64,000 nt of DNA from Clostridiaceae bacterium (GCA_910575435.1 CAJTGI010000002.1:310001-374000); one strand, 5' to 3'; positions 16,788 through 26,054 are shown, counted from the stretch's first letter. Program-made: numbers and translations. Notes: generated from the sequence alone by a model not told the origin.

Positions 16788-16954
16788 TAAGTTGGAGGTT
16801 TTACCAAAATACGCAGTGAAAGTCATGAAAGATTACGCTGTCTGCACAGAGGGAGTGCGGAAGCGTGATCTGCATTGCGTCTTTCTTATGATGAAATGGA
16901 TGTAGTGCCATATACATAAGAATGATTTGAAGGAACATTGAGGGGGGGATAAAA

Positions 16955-19099
16955 ATGCATATTGTAATGAACAGGTTTTTTAGGTTCTGCCTGTTTCTGA
17001 CCGCTATTTTTAGCGTTATTTTATTGATTCTGTCGGTGGTATCCATGATTGGGTATCGGAAAATCTATTGCGGGTCTTTTGTCTATGCCAGGGAATTTCT
17101 TACGGTAATTTTGATGGCGGTTTGCTTCGTGCTTGTATTCCAGTGGCTTTATAAGAAGTTAAAATATAAGGGGAGGCGGGTTTCCCTGCTTCTATTTTTC
17201 TGCATTGTGGTGGCACAGGTGCTGTTTTTGGTGTTCGTATCCCATCCCATGGTAATCAGCGATGCTGCCAGAGTGCAGAGCGAGGCGCTGGACATGGTGA
17301 AGTGGAATCATGGAAAGATGGATTTGGAATATTCGTATATGCAACAGTATACGAACAATCATTTTGTGGTAGTATTATTTTATTATTTTTACAAAATCCT
17401 TTCTGTGCTAGGCATAACGGAGATCTGGATACCTACCATCATTTTAAATTTGGCATGCATTGATTTGGGGATTTATATAACTTTTCGGACGGCAAAGAGG
17501 CTGAAGGGTATCGCATGCGCCAATTTGGTTTTGGTGTTCTTCCTGCTATGTCCCACGACTTATGTATGGCTGACTACGGCCTACACAAATACTTTTTCCT
17601 TTCCTTTCGTGATGGCGATTCTATATCTTTGCCTATGGCTTCGGGGCGGAGAGCCTCATTTGAAAAATATTGTCAAGTGCATTCTGCTGGGTTTTTCTGT
17701 TGTGGTGGGATATTTTGTGCGCCCTACCACGATTCTCCCCATAATTGCCATGGTTCTTTTCTCTGCGGTGAAATTTTTTGAAGAGCCGCTGATGGTCAAG
17801 AGGAAGGAAATGCGTCTGCTGAATCCAGAATGGAATCTGACAAAGCGGGTTTCGGGAAAGAGGAATACGTTAATTAAGATGGCAATCGTACTTCTGGTAT
17901 GCGGAGTGACCTGGGCGGGATGCCAGATGCTGCTGAATCGACATATTGACAGGGAGAAGGTTACTGGGCAGTTTCCGGTGGTCCACTGGATTATGATGGG
18001 ATTGAATGAGCGAACTGGTGGCGGATTTGCTGGAGAGGACGTGGCTTATACGAAGAGTTTTGAGGGAGTGGAGGCAAAGAAGAAAGCGGATGTGAAGCGT
18101 CTGAGAGAGAGGGTGAGTGAGATGGGGCCCTCCAGGCTTCTTCTTCACGGCTTTGTAAAGCTGGCGAGGGTGTGGGCCATGGGGGATGACGATTCCCTGA
18201 AAAAATCCAGCTATGCCCACGATTATCCCTTACTATATGAGCGTTTTATGGGAAGTGGCAATGGCTGGTTTATCGTGTATATGCAGGCTTTCCGCATGGC
18301 GGTCTATATTTTGCTGCTCATCTCCGTTGTTCGGCAGATGCGCCAGGGGGATTGCAAGGAGCTCTTCCTATATACATTGACATTTCTGGGAGCGGTGCTA
18401 TTCTTTTTGATCTGGGAGGCCAATATGAAGTATAACATCTGCTTTATGGGAGTCTATCTGCTTCTGACGGCGGATGGGACGGAGGCTTTTCGCCATCAGA
18501 TTTGCCTATGCAAGCTCCGGAAGAAGAATAAGAAGTGGGGAAAGCATATCTTTGCAGCGGTGGGAATAGGATGCCTGGTGGCCAGCCTTGCCCTGCAGGT
18601 GCCTATGCTCATTGCGGAGGCCCATGTGGAGAAGAAGCAGTATTATAATAGTAGAATCCAGGCTGATTCTCAGGCGATTGATTATGCCATTTCGGATATG
18701 CCTATATTGCTGGAGCAGACTATCGAGGAAGGACGATTCCACTGGCGGGATGAGTGGAATTGCCTGGGAATCTTTTTTGAGAGAAGAGAGGAAGTGGGAA
18801 GGGAGGAGGAATATCTGGTCGAACTTATCGCAGAGCAGGATAGTCAAGTGGTGTTTCGGCAGAGAATTGGCGTAAAGGATTTGGAGAAGCGCGGGGCATT
18901 CTGGATTCAGATTCGGGGCAGGAGGAGCAAATCGGATATGGGATACCGCCTGAGATTGACCCATTTGGGGGGCGATTATGGCATGGTGCCGAAGGTCAGC
19001 CTGTTTCCGGAACTTAATCCCTATCCCTATGGCTGTCTTTATGTGAATGGCAGGAAGACGGAGTATGACCTTGCCATGTCTATGTATAAGAAGGAATAA
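16955..19099 (+). CDS. Large membrane protein, probable GT-C glycosyltransferase (copy 1)
   Basis: The 714-residue product has about a dozen hydrophobic segments in residues 1-540, a C-terminal soluble domain (about 560-714) and no signal peptide. A large loop early in the protein has paired acidic and basic residues (ISDAARVQSEALDM) and the segment YTNNHFVVVLFYYF; LCPTTYVWLTTAYTN precedes later helices. This resembles GT-C enzymes that use polyprenyl-phosphate sugars, but I cannot assign a substrate. It is a clear paralogue of the next gene; both end with a conserved LNPYPYG...VNGR tail. GAGGGGGG precedes the ATG. It starts the block that separates infA from rpmJ. Confidence 0.6.
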   Translation: MHIVMNRFFRFCLFLTAIFSVILLILSVVSMIGYRKIYCGSFVYAREFLTVILMAVCFVLVFQWLYKKLKYKGRRVSLLLFFCIVVAQVLFLVFVSHPMVISDAARVQSEALDMVKWNHGKMDLEYSYMQQYTNNHFVVVLFYYFYKILSVLGITEIWIPTIILNLACIDLGIYITFRTAKRLKGIACANLVLVFFLLCPTTYVWLTTAYTNTFSFPFVMAILYLCLWLRGGEPHLKNIVKCILLGFSVVVGYFVRPTTILPIIAMVLFSAVKFFEEPLMVKRKEMRLLNPEWNLTKRVSGKRNTLIKMAIVLLVCGVTWAGCQMLLNRHIDREKVTGQFPVVHWIMMGLNERTGGGFAGEDVAYTKSFEGVEAKKKADVKRLRERVSEMGPSRLLLHGFVKLARVWAMGDDDSLKKSSYAHDYPLLYERFMGSGNGWFIVYMQAFRMAVYILLLISVVRQMRQGDCKELFLYTLTFLGAVLFFLIWEANMKYNICFMGVYLLLTADGTEAFRHQICLCKLRKKNKKWGKHIFAAVGIGCLVASLALQVPMLIAEAHVEKKQYYNSRIQADSQAIDYAISDMPILLEQTIEEGRFHWRDEWNCLGIFFERREEVGREEEYLVELIAEQDSQVVFRQRIGVKDLEKRGAFWIQIRGRRSKSDMGYRLRLTHLGGDYGMVPKVSLFPELNPYPYGCLYVNGRKTEYDLAMSMYKKE

Positions 19100-19154
19100 A
19101 AACTGTCTCATTCTTAAGAATTCTTAAGAATTTCTTAGGAAAATCTTAAGATTT

Positions 19155-19188
19155 GCCTGTTACCGTATAGGGGTAGACGGTAACAGGC
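19155..19188 (+). other. Perfect 12-bp hairpin between the GT-C paralogues
   Basis: GCCTGTTACCGT (19155-19166) and ACGGTAACAGGC (19177-19188) form a perfect stem with a 10-nt loop. It is preceded by a cluster of TTCTTAAGAATT-like repeats (19110-19152). No T-run follows, so it is not a typical terminator; mRNA stabilisation or a protein-binding site are possible. Confidence 0.5.
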
Positions 19189-19264
19189 ATTGATACCCTT
19201 ACGGGATAAAATGCGGCATATGCTTGGCAGGCTGCATTTTGCCGGATAGGGGCAAGGAGGGAAA

Positions 19265-21403
19265 ATGAGACGGCTTTTGCATTGGGGGGTTCGGTTTGGC
19301 TTATGGCTTGCATTGCTTTTCTGCGCGGTACTGCTTTTATTGTCTGGGACGGGGATTTCCCAATATGGCAGCGGGTTTCAGAAAAGCAGTGCTTTTTTTG
19401 TGACAATATTGATGACGGCAGGGATGCTTTTGGCCTTTGCGTGGATTGCCTGGCTACCTTCATTTGGAAGGTCGCGAACATCGGTGGGGCTGTATTTGGG
19501 GATAATCGCCATGCAGGTGTTTTTTCTGACCATGGTTTCTCGCCCTATGAGCATCGCTGATCCGGCCAGAGTGCAGAATGAGGCGATGGAAATGCTGAGA
19601 CACCGCCAGGGTCAGATGAACCCAGACAATCTATATTTGCAAAGTTATCCGAACAATCACTTTCTTATTGTATTATTTTATTATTATTATTTAATGCTGG
19701 AATTCATGGGCATCACGAAGGTGTGGATTCCCACGATTGTTCTGAATGTATGCTGTATCGATTTGGGGATTTATTTAACTTGTGCCGCGGCAAGAAAGAT
19801 CAAGGGGGACGTGGCAGCCAATTTGGTGCTTCTTTTATTTTTACTGTGTCCTACCACGTATCTGTGGCTGACTTCTGCTTACACAAATACCATCTCTTTT
19901 CCCTTTTTGGCGGGAATATTGTATCTGGGGGCAGATGGGGAGCGGGCTTCTACTCGGGGAAGAGCAGTGGCGAGAATTATTCTGCTGGGCATTTTGATGG
20001 TGGTGGGATTTTTCGTGCGTCCCACAACCGCCATCTCAGTGATTGCGTTGATTCTATACCGTTTCGCAGGATGCTTTCAAAAAAACCAGGGGGCGGCTTA
20101 TGAGAAGAATGGTGGCAGTTTTGATTGGAAAGAAAGTCTGGGAAAGCCTGCGGTGAAATGCTTGCTCCTTTTCTGCGCCGTGGGCGTTACCTGGCTTGGA
20201 TGCCGTGGGCTGATTGGACGCCATGTGGATGGGGATAAATTTACAGGAAACTTTCCCGTCGTTCATTGGGTCATGATGGGAATGAATGAGGAGTCCGGGG
20301 GAGGGTTCAGCAGAGAGGACAGGATTTATACTGGATCTTTCCCCGAATTGGAGGATAAGAGGCGGGCTGATGTGGAGCGGCTGAAGCAGAGGCTTCATTC
20401 TATGGGTATTTCTGGCGTGGGAAAGCAGTTTGTGAGCAAACTTACTAGGGTGTGGGCGCTGGGAGATGATGACGGTATCCCCAACGCAAAGTACGCATAT
20501 AATTTTCCGCCTCTGTTTTCCTATGTCATAGGAAAAGATAATGCATGGTTTATCTTTTATATGCAGGCTTTTCGGACCGGAATGTTTTTCCTGATGAGCT
20601 GGGCATTGCTGGGGCAGTTGAGGAAGAGGGAATGCACGTCGGTGTTTTTATATGCTCTGACTTTTTTGGGTGCGGTGTGCTTTTTCCTTCTCTGGGAAGC
20701 GGGAAAGCGATATAACATCTGTTTCAATGGAGTCTGCCTCCTTTTGATGTCGGTGGGAGTTTGCGAACTGAGGCAGTGGATGGCCAGGGGCGCAGAGAGG
20801 GTGGTGAGAGCCGCCCCTGGCAGAGAAAGATTAATCAAAGGAGTCGCAATGGGGGGCGTGCCTGTAGCGGTACTGTGCTTGCTTGCCACATGCCTGATTC
20901 TGGGAAAGGATTGCCGCAAGTCACAGGCGGTGGATAAGTCGCTTTCCTTTTGCAGCAAAATGGGTACGGATGCGGAATCCATTAATTGCAAGGGGATCAG
21001 GCGAGCGGATTTGCTGGAGCAGACCATCGGGATGGGACAGATGGGGCAGGGCGGCCGCTGGAACCGCATCAAGATATTTTTTGCTAACTCTAAGCCATCA
21101 GAAAGGGTGGCGGAATACCGAATTGAGTTGATTTCTCTGGAGGATAATCAGGTAATTTACTCTAAGGAAATCGCACCCTGCCAAATTAAGCCTGACGGAG
21201 GATTTGTGATTCGGCCGAAACAGGAGAAATTATCCCCCGTGGGTTATAAATTGCGGTTGACACATTTGGGGAAACCATGTAATCTGATTCCGATGGTATG
21301 TAAATTTCCATTGCTCAATCCCTATCCCTATGGCTCGCTGGCTGTAAATGGAAGAGAGACGGATTGGGATCTGTCAATGTGCATTTATCATATCCCGAAT
21401 TAG
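19265..21403 (+). CDS. Large membrane protein, probable GT-C glycosyltransferase (copy 2)
   Basis: The 712-residue product is collinear with copy 1: ISMADPARVQNEA-like loop, YPNNHFLIVLFYYYY, LCPTTYLWLTSAYTNT, VVHWVMMGMNEESGGGFSRED, RVWALGDDD and the C-terminal LNPYPYGSLAVNGRETDWDL. The shared VHWxMMGxNE...GGGF loop and RVWAxGDDD are the strongest family markers between the two. Multiple membrane helices precede a soluble C-domain. AAGGAGG lies 6 nt before the ATG. The tandem arrangement with diverged DNA indicates an old duplication; the two may form a heteromer or act on successive sugars. Function inferred only. Confidence 0.6.
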   Translation: MRRLLHWGVRFGLWLALLFCAVLLLLSGTGISQYGSGFQKSSAFFVTILMTAGMLLAFAWIAWLPSFGRSRTSVGLYLGIIAMQVFFLTMVSRPMSIADPARVQNEAMEMLRHRQGQMNPDNLYLQSYPNNHFLIVLFYYYYLMLEFMGITKVWIPTIVLNVCCIDLGIYLTCAAARKIKGDVAANLVLLLFLLCPTTYLWLTSAYTNTISFPFLAGILYLGADGERASTRGRAVARIILLGILMVVGFFVRPTTAISVIALILYRFAGCFQKNQGAAYEKNGGSFDWKESLGKPAVKCLLLFCAVGVTWLGCRGLIGRHVDGDKFTGNFPVVHWVMMGMNEESGGGFSREDRIYTGSFPELEDKRRADVERLKQRLHSMGISGVGKQFVSKLTRVWALGDDDGIPNAKYAYNFPPLFSYVIGKDNAWFIFYMQAFRTGMFFLMSWALLGQLRKRECTSVFLYALTFLGAVCFFLLWEAGKRYNICFNGVCLLLMSVGVCELRQWMARGAERVVRAAPGRERLIKGVAMGGVPVAVLCLLATCLILGKDCRKSQAVDKSLSFCSKMGTDAESINCKGIRRADLLEQTIGMGQMGQGGRWNRIKIFFANSKPSERVAEYRIELISLEDNQVIYSKEIAPCQIKPDGGFVIRPKQEKLSPVGYKLRLTHLGKPCNLIPMVCKFPLLNPYPYGSLAVNGRETDWDLSMCIYHIPN

Positions 21404-21450
21404 TTGATGATATCGTGCTACTGAAAGGCATGTCACTTTAAGGAGGATGA

Positions 21451-22734
21451 ATGAATAAAAATGATTTTGCAATGACGCCGCCGATGGGATGGAATAGTTA
21501 CGATTACTATGATACCTCTGTCAATGAGGAGCAGGTGCGGGCCAATGCCCGGTATATGGCGGAAAATTTGAAAGAGTTTGGCTGGGAATACGTTGTGATA
21601 GATATCGAGTGGTATAGCTATGACACGGGAAGCAAGCGAGACAAGTATCAGTATATTCCTTTTTGGAAAGTAGAGATGGATGGTTATTCCAGGCTGATGC
21701 CCTGCACCCAGAAGTTTCCCTCTGCGGCGGATGGGAAGGGCTTTGAGCCTCTGGCGGAGTATGTACATAGCCTGGGATTGAAGTTTGGCATTCATATTAT
21801 GCGCGGGATTCCCAGACAGGCGGCCCATGCCCACGGGAAAATCAAGGGGACGGATGTTCTGGCCTGCGACGTGGCAGATCCGTCAAATATCTGCGAGTGG
21901 AATCCGGATATGTACGGAGTGCGCCCGGAGCTGGAGGCTTCCCAGAAGTATTATGATTCCCTCATGGAATTATACGCCCAGTGGGGCGTGGACTTTATCA
22001 AATGCGACGATATCTGCCGCATGGATATGAAATCGGCAAAGCAGGAGATCGTGATGCTCCACCGGGCTATAGAAAAATGTGGACGTCCCATTGTTCTCAG
22101 CCTGTCTCCCGGACCGGCAAAGATCGAGGAGGCGTGGTTTTACCAGAAATATGCCAACATGTGGCGGATTACCGATGATTTCTGGGATAAGTGGGAACTG
22201 CTAAAGCCCATGTTCTGGCGGTGCGAATTGTGGCAGGACCATGTGAGGGAGGGATGCTTCCCGGATTGCGACATGCTGACGCTGGGCAAATTGGGCAAAG
22301 GTTTTGGGCATGAGTGGGAGACGAACTTTACCCGCGAGGAGCAGATGACTTTGATGACCTTGTGGTGCATCTTCCGGTCGCCTATGATGATTGGCACGGA
22401 CCTGCCCCAGTTGGATGATTGGACGAAGGGGCTTCTGACCAATGGGGACGTGCTGGGCCTTTTGAAGCATTCCAGAGGGGCAAGGCAGATTGAGAGGGAT
22501 GAGGAACATGCGATATGGTGCTCTATGGATACGGAGGAGCATGCGGGGTATCTGGCGGTGTTCAACCTGGCGGACGGGGAAGGAGAGATAGAGATTCCCT
22601 GGGATGCCGTGGAGGATTATGGCATTCCCGGCAGAGTTGGAAAGGAACTGTGGAGCGGTCAGGAGGTGGCACTGCAGGAGGCAGACCGGGTGAGCGTGGT
22701 GGCCCATGGCGCAAAGCTGTATAAACTGTCCTAA
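21451..22734 (+). CDS. GH27-type alpha-galactosidase
   Basis: The 427-residue product has no signal peptide, so it is likely cytoplasmic. It has the clan D (beta/alpha)8 barrel hallmarks of family 27: TPPMGWNSYDYYD at the N-terminus, VIDIEWY, the nucleophile motif VDFIKCDDIC (about residue 188), and RITDDFWDKW containing the acid/base aspartate. A C-terminal beta-sandwich (from about 345) follows. It may instead act on other alpha-galactosides or arabinosides of this clan. TAAGGAGG precedes the ATG. It stands between the GT-C pair and rpmJ. Confidence 0.85.
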   Translation: MNKNDFAMTPPMGWNSYDYYDTSVNEEQVRANARYMAENLKEFGWEYVVIDIEWYSYDTGSKRDKYQYIPFWKVEMDGYSRLMPCTQKFPSAADGKGFEPLAEYVHSLGLKFGIHIMRGIPRQAAHAHGKIKGTDVLACDVADPSNICEWNPDMYGVRPELEASQKYYDSLMELYAQWGVDFIKCDDICRMDMKSAKQEIVMLHRAIEKCGRPIVLSLSPGPAKIEEAWFYQKYANMWRITDDFWDKWELLKPMFWRCELWQDHVREGCFPDCDMLTLGKLGKGFGHEWETNFTREEQMTLMTLWCIFRSPMMIGTDLPQLDDWTKGLLTNGDVLGLLKHSRGARQIERDEEHAIWCSMDTEEHAGYLAVFNLADGEGEIEIPWDAVEDYGIPGRVGKELWSGQEVALQEADRVSVVAHGAKLYKLS

Positions 22735-22752
22735 GGAATAAAAAATTTGTTC

Positions 22753-22781
22753 TTGCACAGCTTGGAAAATTGTGTTATAGT
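22753..22781 (+). promoter_or_regulatory. Restart promoter upstream of rpmJ
   Basis: TTGCAC (22753-22758), a 17-bp spacer and TATAGT (22776-22781) form a strong sigma-A promoter just after the GH27 gene. It gives rpmJ-rpsM-rpsK-rpsD-rpoA-rplQ their own start after the inserted block. Confidence 0.7.
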
Positions 22782-22815
22782 AGACAATGGACTTTATTGA
22801 AAGGAGGTTGTTGCT

Positions 22816-22929
22816 GTGAAAGTGAGATCTTCAGTAAAACCGATCTGCGAAAAGTGCAAGGTCATCAAGAGAAAGGGACGCATCAGAGTAATCTGTGAAA
22901 ATCCCAGACACAAACAGAGACAGGGTTAA
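22816..22929 (+). CDS. rpmJ: 50S ribosomal protein L36
   Basis: L36 is the smallest 50S protein. The 37-residue product reads [17 protein letters not shown] at its start and has the zinc ribbon C-x2-C-x12-C-x4-H, so it is the C+ form. A GTG start at 22816 follows AAGGAGG (22801-22807). It follows the GH27 gene by 81 nt with a good promoter in between; rpsM is 413 nt away. Confidence 0.96.
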   Translation: MKVRSSVKPICEKCKVIKRKGRIRVICENPRHKQRQG

Positions 22930-23342
22930 TTCATGTGGGCTGTAAGGGCCTATTCGATATAACTTGCTTTCTGTTCGTTGTGGTGCGTAATGCACTACGA
23001 TATTGTAGGCGGAGTGATTACCCGTCTCGGCACAGGGTGTGTCATTTTCACCCGGAGCCGGTCTGGTCAACGGCAGGCTGATGACAGCCATGGCTTTTCC
23101 AGCCTTGGCAACTGCGGCGTAGTACCGGCTGCCATTTCGCAGGCAGCCCGACATTTCCTCCTCATAACCGGGGGATAGAAGAACCGTCTATGCTATCAGA
23201 TTACAATTTAAAGCGGCTGGCAGTGCCCGCTGGCACTGTAATCATTTTATCACAATTTATGCCATTCTTTTTGGCATAAAAAATAAATGCGTATGCATTT
23301 ATATGATCATTAAATATGAAATAATGGAGGTGTAAAGTACAC
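22930..23342 (+). repeat. Hairpin-rich gap between rpmJ and rpsM
   Basis: No gene is supported here. Several inverted repeats follow each other: GTGGTGC/GCACTAC (about 22979-22997), GGGTGT/CACCC (about 23036-23053), GGCTGCC/GGCAGCC (about 23127-23147) and CAGTGCC/GGCACTG (about 23221-23238). The last is followed by ATCATTTTATC and may act as a weak terminator. The rpsM binding site (TGGAGGTG) is at the end. Confidence 0.5.
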
Positions 23343-23711
23343 ATGGCACGTATTAGTGGTGTAGATTTACCGAGAGAAAAGCGTGTTGAGATTGGACTTA
23401 CCTATATTTATGGCATTGGTAGGGCGAGCTCAAACCGCATCTTAGCAGAGGCTAAAGTCAATCCAGACACACGTGTGAAGGATCTCACAGATGAGGAAGT
23501 CGCACGTATCCGCGATGTCATCGACAACACTCAGACAGTGGAGGGTGATCTCCGCAGAGAGATTGCGATGAATATCAAGAGACTTCAGGAAATTGGTTGC
23601 TACAGGGGTATCCGTCACAGAAAGGGACTTCCTGTCCGCGGACAGAAGACCAAGACGAATGCCAGGACCAGAAAGGGTCCGAAGCGTACCGTAGCAAATA
23701 AGAAGAAATAA
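23343..23711 (+). CDS. rpsM: 30S ribosomal protein S13
   Basis: S13 lies at the top of the 30S head and contacts L5 and P-site tRNA. The 122-residue product begins [19 protein letters not shown] and includes [16 protein letters not shown]-type sequence and the basic tail [17 protein letters not shown]. The length is normal. rpsK follows after 17 nt. Confidence 0.97.
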   Translation: MARISGVDLPREKRVEIGLTYIYGIGRASSNRILAEAKVNPDTRVKDLTDEEVARIRDVIDNTQTVEGDLRREIAMNIKRLQEIGCYRGIRHRKGLPVRGQKTKTNARTRKGPKRTVANKKK

Positions 23712-23728
23712 TATAGGAGGATTTGACA

Positions 23729-24124
23729 ATGGCTAAACAGGTAGCAAAAAAGGCAGGCAAGAAGCGTGTCAAGAAGAATGTCGGACATGGACAGGCACAT
23801 ATTCAGTCTTCCTTCAATAATACAATCGTTACGCTTACCGATGCTGAGGGAAATGCAGTTTCTTGGGCTAGCGCAGGCGGATTAGGATTCAGGGGTTCCA
23901 AGAAATCAACTCCCTATGCTGCGCAGATGGCAGCAGAGACTGCTGCAAAGGCAGCCCTGCCTCATGGCTTGACATCTGTAGATGTCATGGTGAAGGGGCC
24001 AGGTTCAGGCAGAGAGGCAGCAATCCGCGCATTGCAGGCATGTGGCATTGATGTGACAAGCATCCGCGACGTGACGCCGGTACCCCACAATGGATGCCGC
24101 CCGCCGAAGCGCCGCAGGGTATAA
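23729..24124 (+). CDS. rpsK: 30S ribosomal protein S11
   Basis: S11 forms the platform near the E site and the anti-Shine-Dalgarno region. The 131-residue product shows [14 protein letters not shown], the [14 protein letters not shown] motif and the C-terminal [17 protein letters not shown]. The ATG at 23729 follows ATAGGAGG; the TTG at 23723 is rejected. A 200-nt hairpin-rich gap separates it from rpsD. Confidence 0.97.
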   Translation: MAKQVAKKAGKKRVKKNVGHGQAHIQSSFNNTIVTLTDAEGNAVSWASAGGLGFRGSKKSTPYAAQMAAETAAKAALPHGLTSVDVMVKGPGSGREAAIRALQACGIDVTSIRDVTPVPHNGCRPPKRRRV

Positions 24125-24320
24125 AGTACGAGAAGAACTTCTAAAGGCTCATGCCAATGGGCATATCGCCGAGAAGTTCTACGGCAGCCAAGCTGCCTTT
24201 CTCATACAGGAAGAATGCAAAACCGGCATTCTTTCCGATGGCTGTGTCAGCAATCTGACGATGTTTGAAGCGTGTGGGAGATTTTTGAAGCAGAGATTGT
24301 ATTGAATATATAGGAGGAAG
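24125..24320 (+). repeat. Hairpin train between rpsK and rpsD
   Basis: Several inverted repeats occur in series: AGAACTTCT/AGAAGTTCT enclosing ATGCC/GGGCAT (about 24131-24179), GGCAGC/GCTGCC (about 24183-24197), and AGAATGC/GGCATTCT (about 24212-24232). A 71-codon frame crosses the gap but has no family resemblance and overlaps the rpsK end. The rpsD binding site (TAGGAGG) ends the gap. In many bacteria S4 autoregulates the alpha operon through mRNA structure, though at a different site. Confidence 0.5.
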
Positions 24321-24324
24321 AAAC

Positions 24325-24918
24325 ATGGCTAGAGATATGACGCCAGTTCTCAAGAGATGTAGAACTCTTGGACTTGAGCCAGCATTTATGGGACTTGACA
24401 AGAAGTCAAACAGGGCTCCCAGGGTTGGAAGGAAGCAGAGTGAATATGGTCTTCAGTTGAAGGAGAAGCAGAAAGCGAAATTCATCTATGGTGTGCTGGA
24501 GAAACCATTTAGAAATAATTTTGCCAGGGCGCAGAAGTTGAAATACGGCACAACCGGCGAGAACTTAATGATTCTCTTGGAGTTGAGGCTGGATAATGTA
24601 TTATTCCGCATGGGATATGGACGTACCAGGAAGGAAGCCAGACAGATTGTCGGCCACAAGCACGTTCTCGTGAACGGTAAGTGCGTGAATATTCCTTCAT
24701 ATGAAGTAAAGCCTGGCGATACGATTGAAATCAAGGAGAAGCACAAGGGTGCGCAGAGATACAAAGATATCTTGGAAGTGACTGATGGAAGAATGGTTCC
24801 AGATTGGCTGGAGGCAAACCACGAGACACTTTCCGGCACTGTTAAGGATGTTCCTACCAGAGAGCAGATTGATGTTCCTGTAAACGAAGTGCTTATCGTC
24901 GAGTTATATTCTAAATAA
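24325..24918 (+). CDS. rpsD: 30S ribosomal protein S4
   Basis: S4 nucleates assembly of the 30S body and helps decoding. The 197-residue product has the N-terminal domain with GRKQSEYGLQLKEKQK, the S4 RNA-binding domain (RLDNVLFRMGYGRTRKEARQ) and the C-terminal NEVLIVELYSK. Only one N-terminal cysteine is present, so the zinc site of some S4 proteins is lacking. ATAGGAGG precedes the ATG. Confidence 0.97.
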   Translation: MARDMTPVLKRCRTLGLEPAFMGLDKKSNRAPRVGRKQSEYGLQLKEKQKAKFIYGVLEKPFRNNFARAQKLKYGTTGENLMILLELRLDNVLFRMGYGRTRKEARQIVGHKHVLVNGKCVNIPSYEVKPGDTIEIKEKHKGAQRYKDILEVTDGRMVPDWLEANHETLSGTVKDVPTREQIDVPVNEVLIVELYSK

Positions 24919-25012
24919 TAACTTGCTATGTGCATGCGTCCTTTTTAGGAAATGCATGCGGCGTTGGTTAAGGTAAGCCCTAAGCATATTAACCCAAAAG
25001 GAGGGGCAAAGA

Positions 25013-25972
25013 GTGCTTGATTTTAAAGAACCAAATATTGAAATAGCAGAAATTTCGGATGACAAGAGATATGGACGTTTTGTAGTGGAGCCTCTGGAAA
25101 GAGGATATGGAACGACGCTGGGTAATTCTCTCAGAAGAATCATGCTCTCCTCATTGCCGGGCACGGCCGTAAGTCACATCAAGATTGACGGCGTGGTTCA
25201 TGAGTTCTCCTCAATTCCTGGAGTAAAGGAAGATGTCACTGAGATTATTATGAATATCAAGAGCCTGGCTATTAAGAATAATAGCGAAACGGACGAAGTG
25301 AAGACGGCGTACATTGAAGCTTCCGGCGAAGGCGTGGTGACAGCGGCAGATATTCAGGTGGATTCTGATATTGAGATTATGAATCCTGACCAGGTGATTG
25401 CCACACTGAGCGGTGGCGCAGATTGCAAGCTCTATATTGAGATGACTATCGTCACTGGCAGGGGATATATCAGTTCTGATAAGAATAAGAGAGAGGATCT
25501 GCCAATCAATGTGATTGCGATTGATTCCATCTTCACTCCTGTGGAGCGGGTAAATATCCAGATTGAAAACACTCGCGTGGGTCAGATTACTGACTTTGAT
25601 AAGCTGACAGTGGAGGTCTATACCAATGGCACCATTGAGCCCAGTGATGCGGTTAGTCTGGCGGCCAAAGTGCTGAGTGACCATCTGAAGTCATTCATCA
25701 ATCTCTCCGATAAGACTGCGGGCATTCAGGTGATTGCCGAGAATATCGACAATAGCAAGGACAAAGCTCTTGAAATGAACATTGACGAATTGGAACTTTC
25801 TGTGCGTTCTTATAATTGCTTGAAGCGTGCAGGAATTAACACGGTGGAGGAACTGTGTAACCGAACATCTGAAGATATGATGAAGGTGAGGAACCTTGGT
25901 CGCAAGTCTTTAGAAGAAGTATTATCTAAGTTGAGGGAATTAGGTCTTTCGCTGAACTTAGGGGATGAATAA
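25013..25972 (+). CDS. rpoA: RNA polymerase alpha subunit
   Basis: Alpha dimerises to start RNA polymerase assembly; its C-domain contacts UP elements and activators. The 319-residue product has the N-terminal assembly domain ([20 protein letters not shown], about residues 29-48) and a C-terminal domain with two helix-hairpin-helix motifs ([20 protein letters not shown] and [10 protein letters not shown]). Translation starts at a GTG behind AAAAGGAGG. It is separated from rplQ by a very long palindrome. Confidence 0.97.
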   Translation: MLDFKEPNIEIAEISDDKRYGRFVVEPLERGYGTTLGNSLRRIMLSSLPGTAVSHIKIDGVVHEFSSIPGVKEDVTEIIMNIKSLAIKNNSETDEVKTAYIEASGEGVVTAADIQVDSDIEIMNPDQVIATLSGGADCKLYIEMTIVTGRGYISSDKNKREDLPINVIAIDSIFTPVERVNIQIENTRVGQITDFDKLTVEVYTNGTIEPSDAVSLAAKVLSDHLKSFINLSDKTAGIQVIAENIDNSKDKALEMNIDELELSVRSYNCLKRAGINTVEELCNRTSEDMMKVRNLGRKSLEEVLSKLRELGLSLNLGDE

Positions 25973-25978
25973 ATTACT

Positions 25979-26054
25979 GTAAAAGTAAAGCCAAATATAT
26001 GAGAATACATCATGCTTGCATGAGGCAATTCTCATATATTTGGCGCACTTTTAC
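25979..26054. other. 76-nt near-perfect palindrome between rpoA and rplQ
   Basis: GTAAAAGT (25979-25986) plus GCCAAATATATGAGAAT (25990-26006) pair with ATTCTCATATATTTGGC (26028-26044) and ACTTTTAC (26047-26054). The loop contains CATGCTTGCATG. Only a few bases in the arms are unpaired. It lies 7 nt after the rpoA stop and lacks a terminal T-run, so mRNA stabilisation, processing or partial attenuation of rplQ are more likely than termination. Confidence 0.7.

Noticed and set aside
22978-23178. 66-codon frame in the rpmJ-rpsM gap
   Set aside because: No ribosome binding site, odd composition, and it coincides with several hairpins.
24090-24305. 71-codon frame between rpsK and rpsD
   Set aside because: It begins inside rpsK and its sequence is explained by inverted repeats; no credible binding site.
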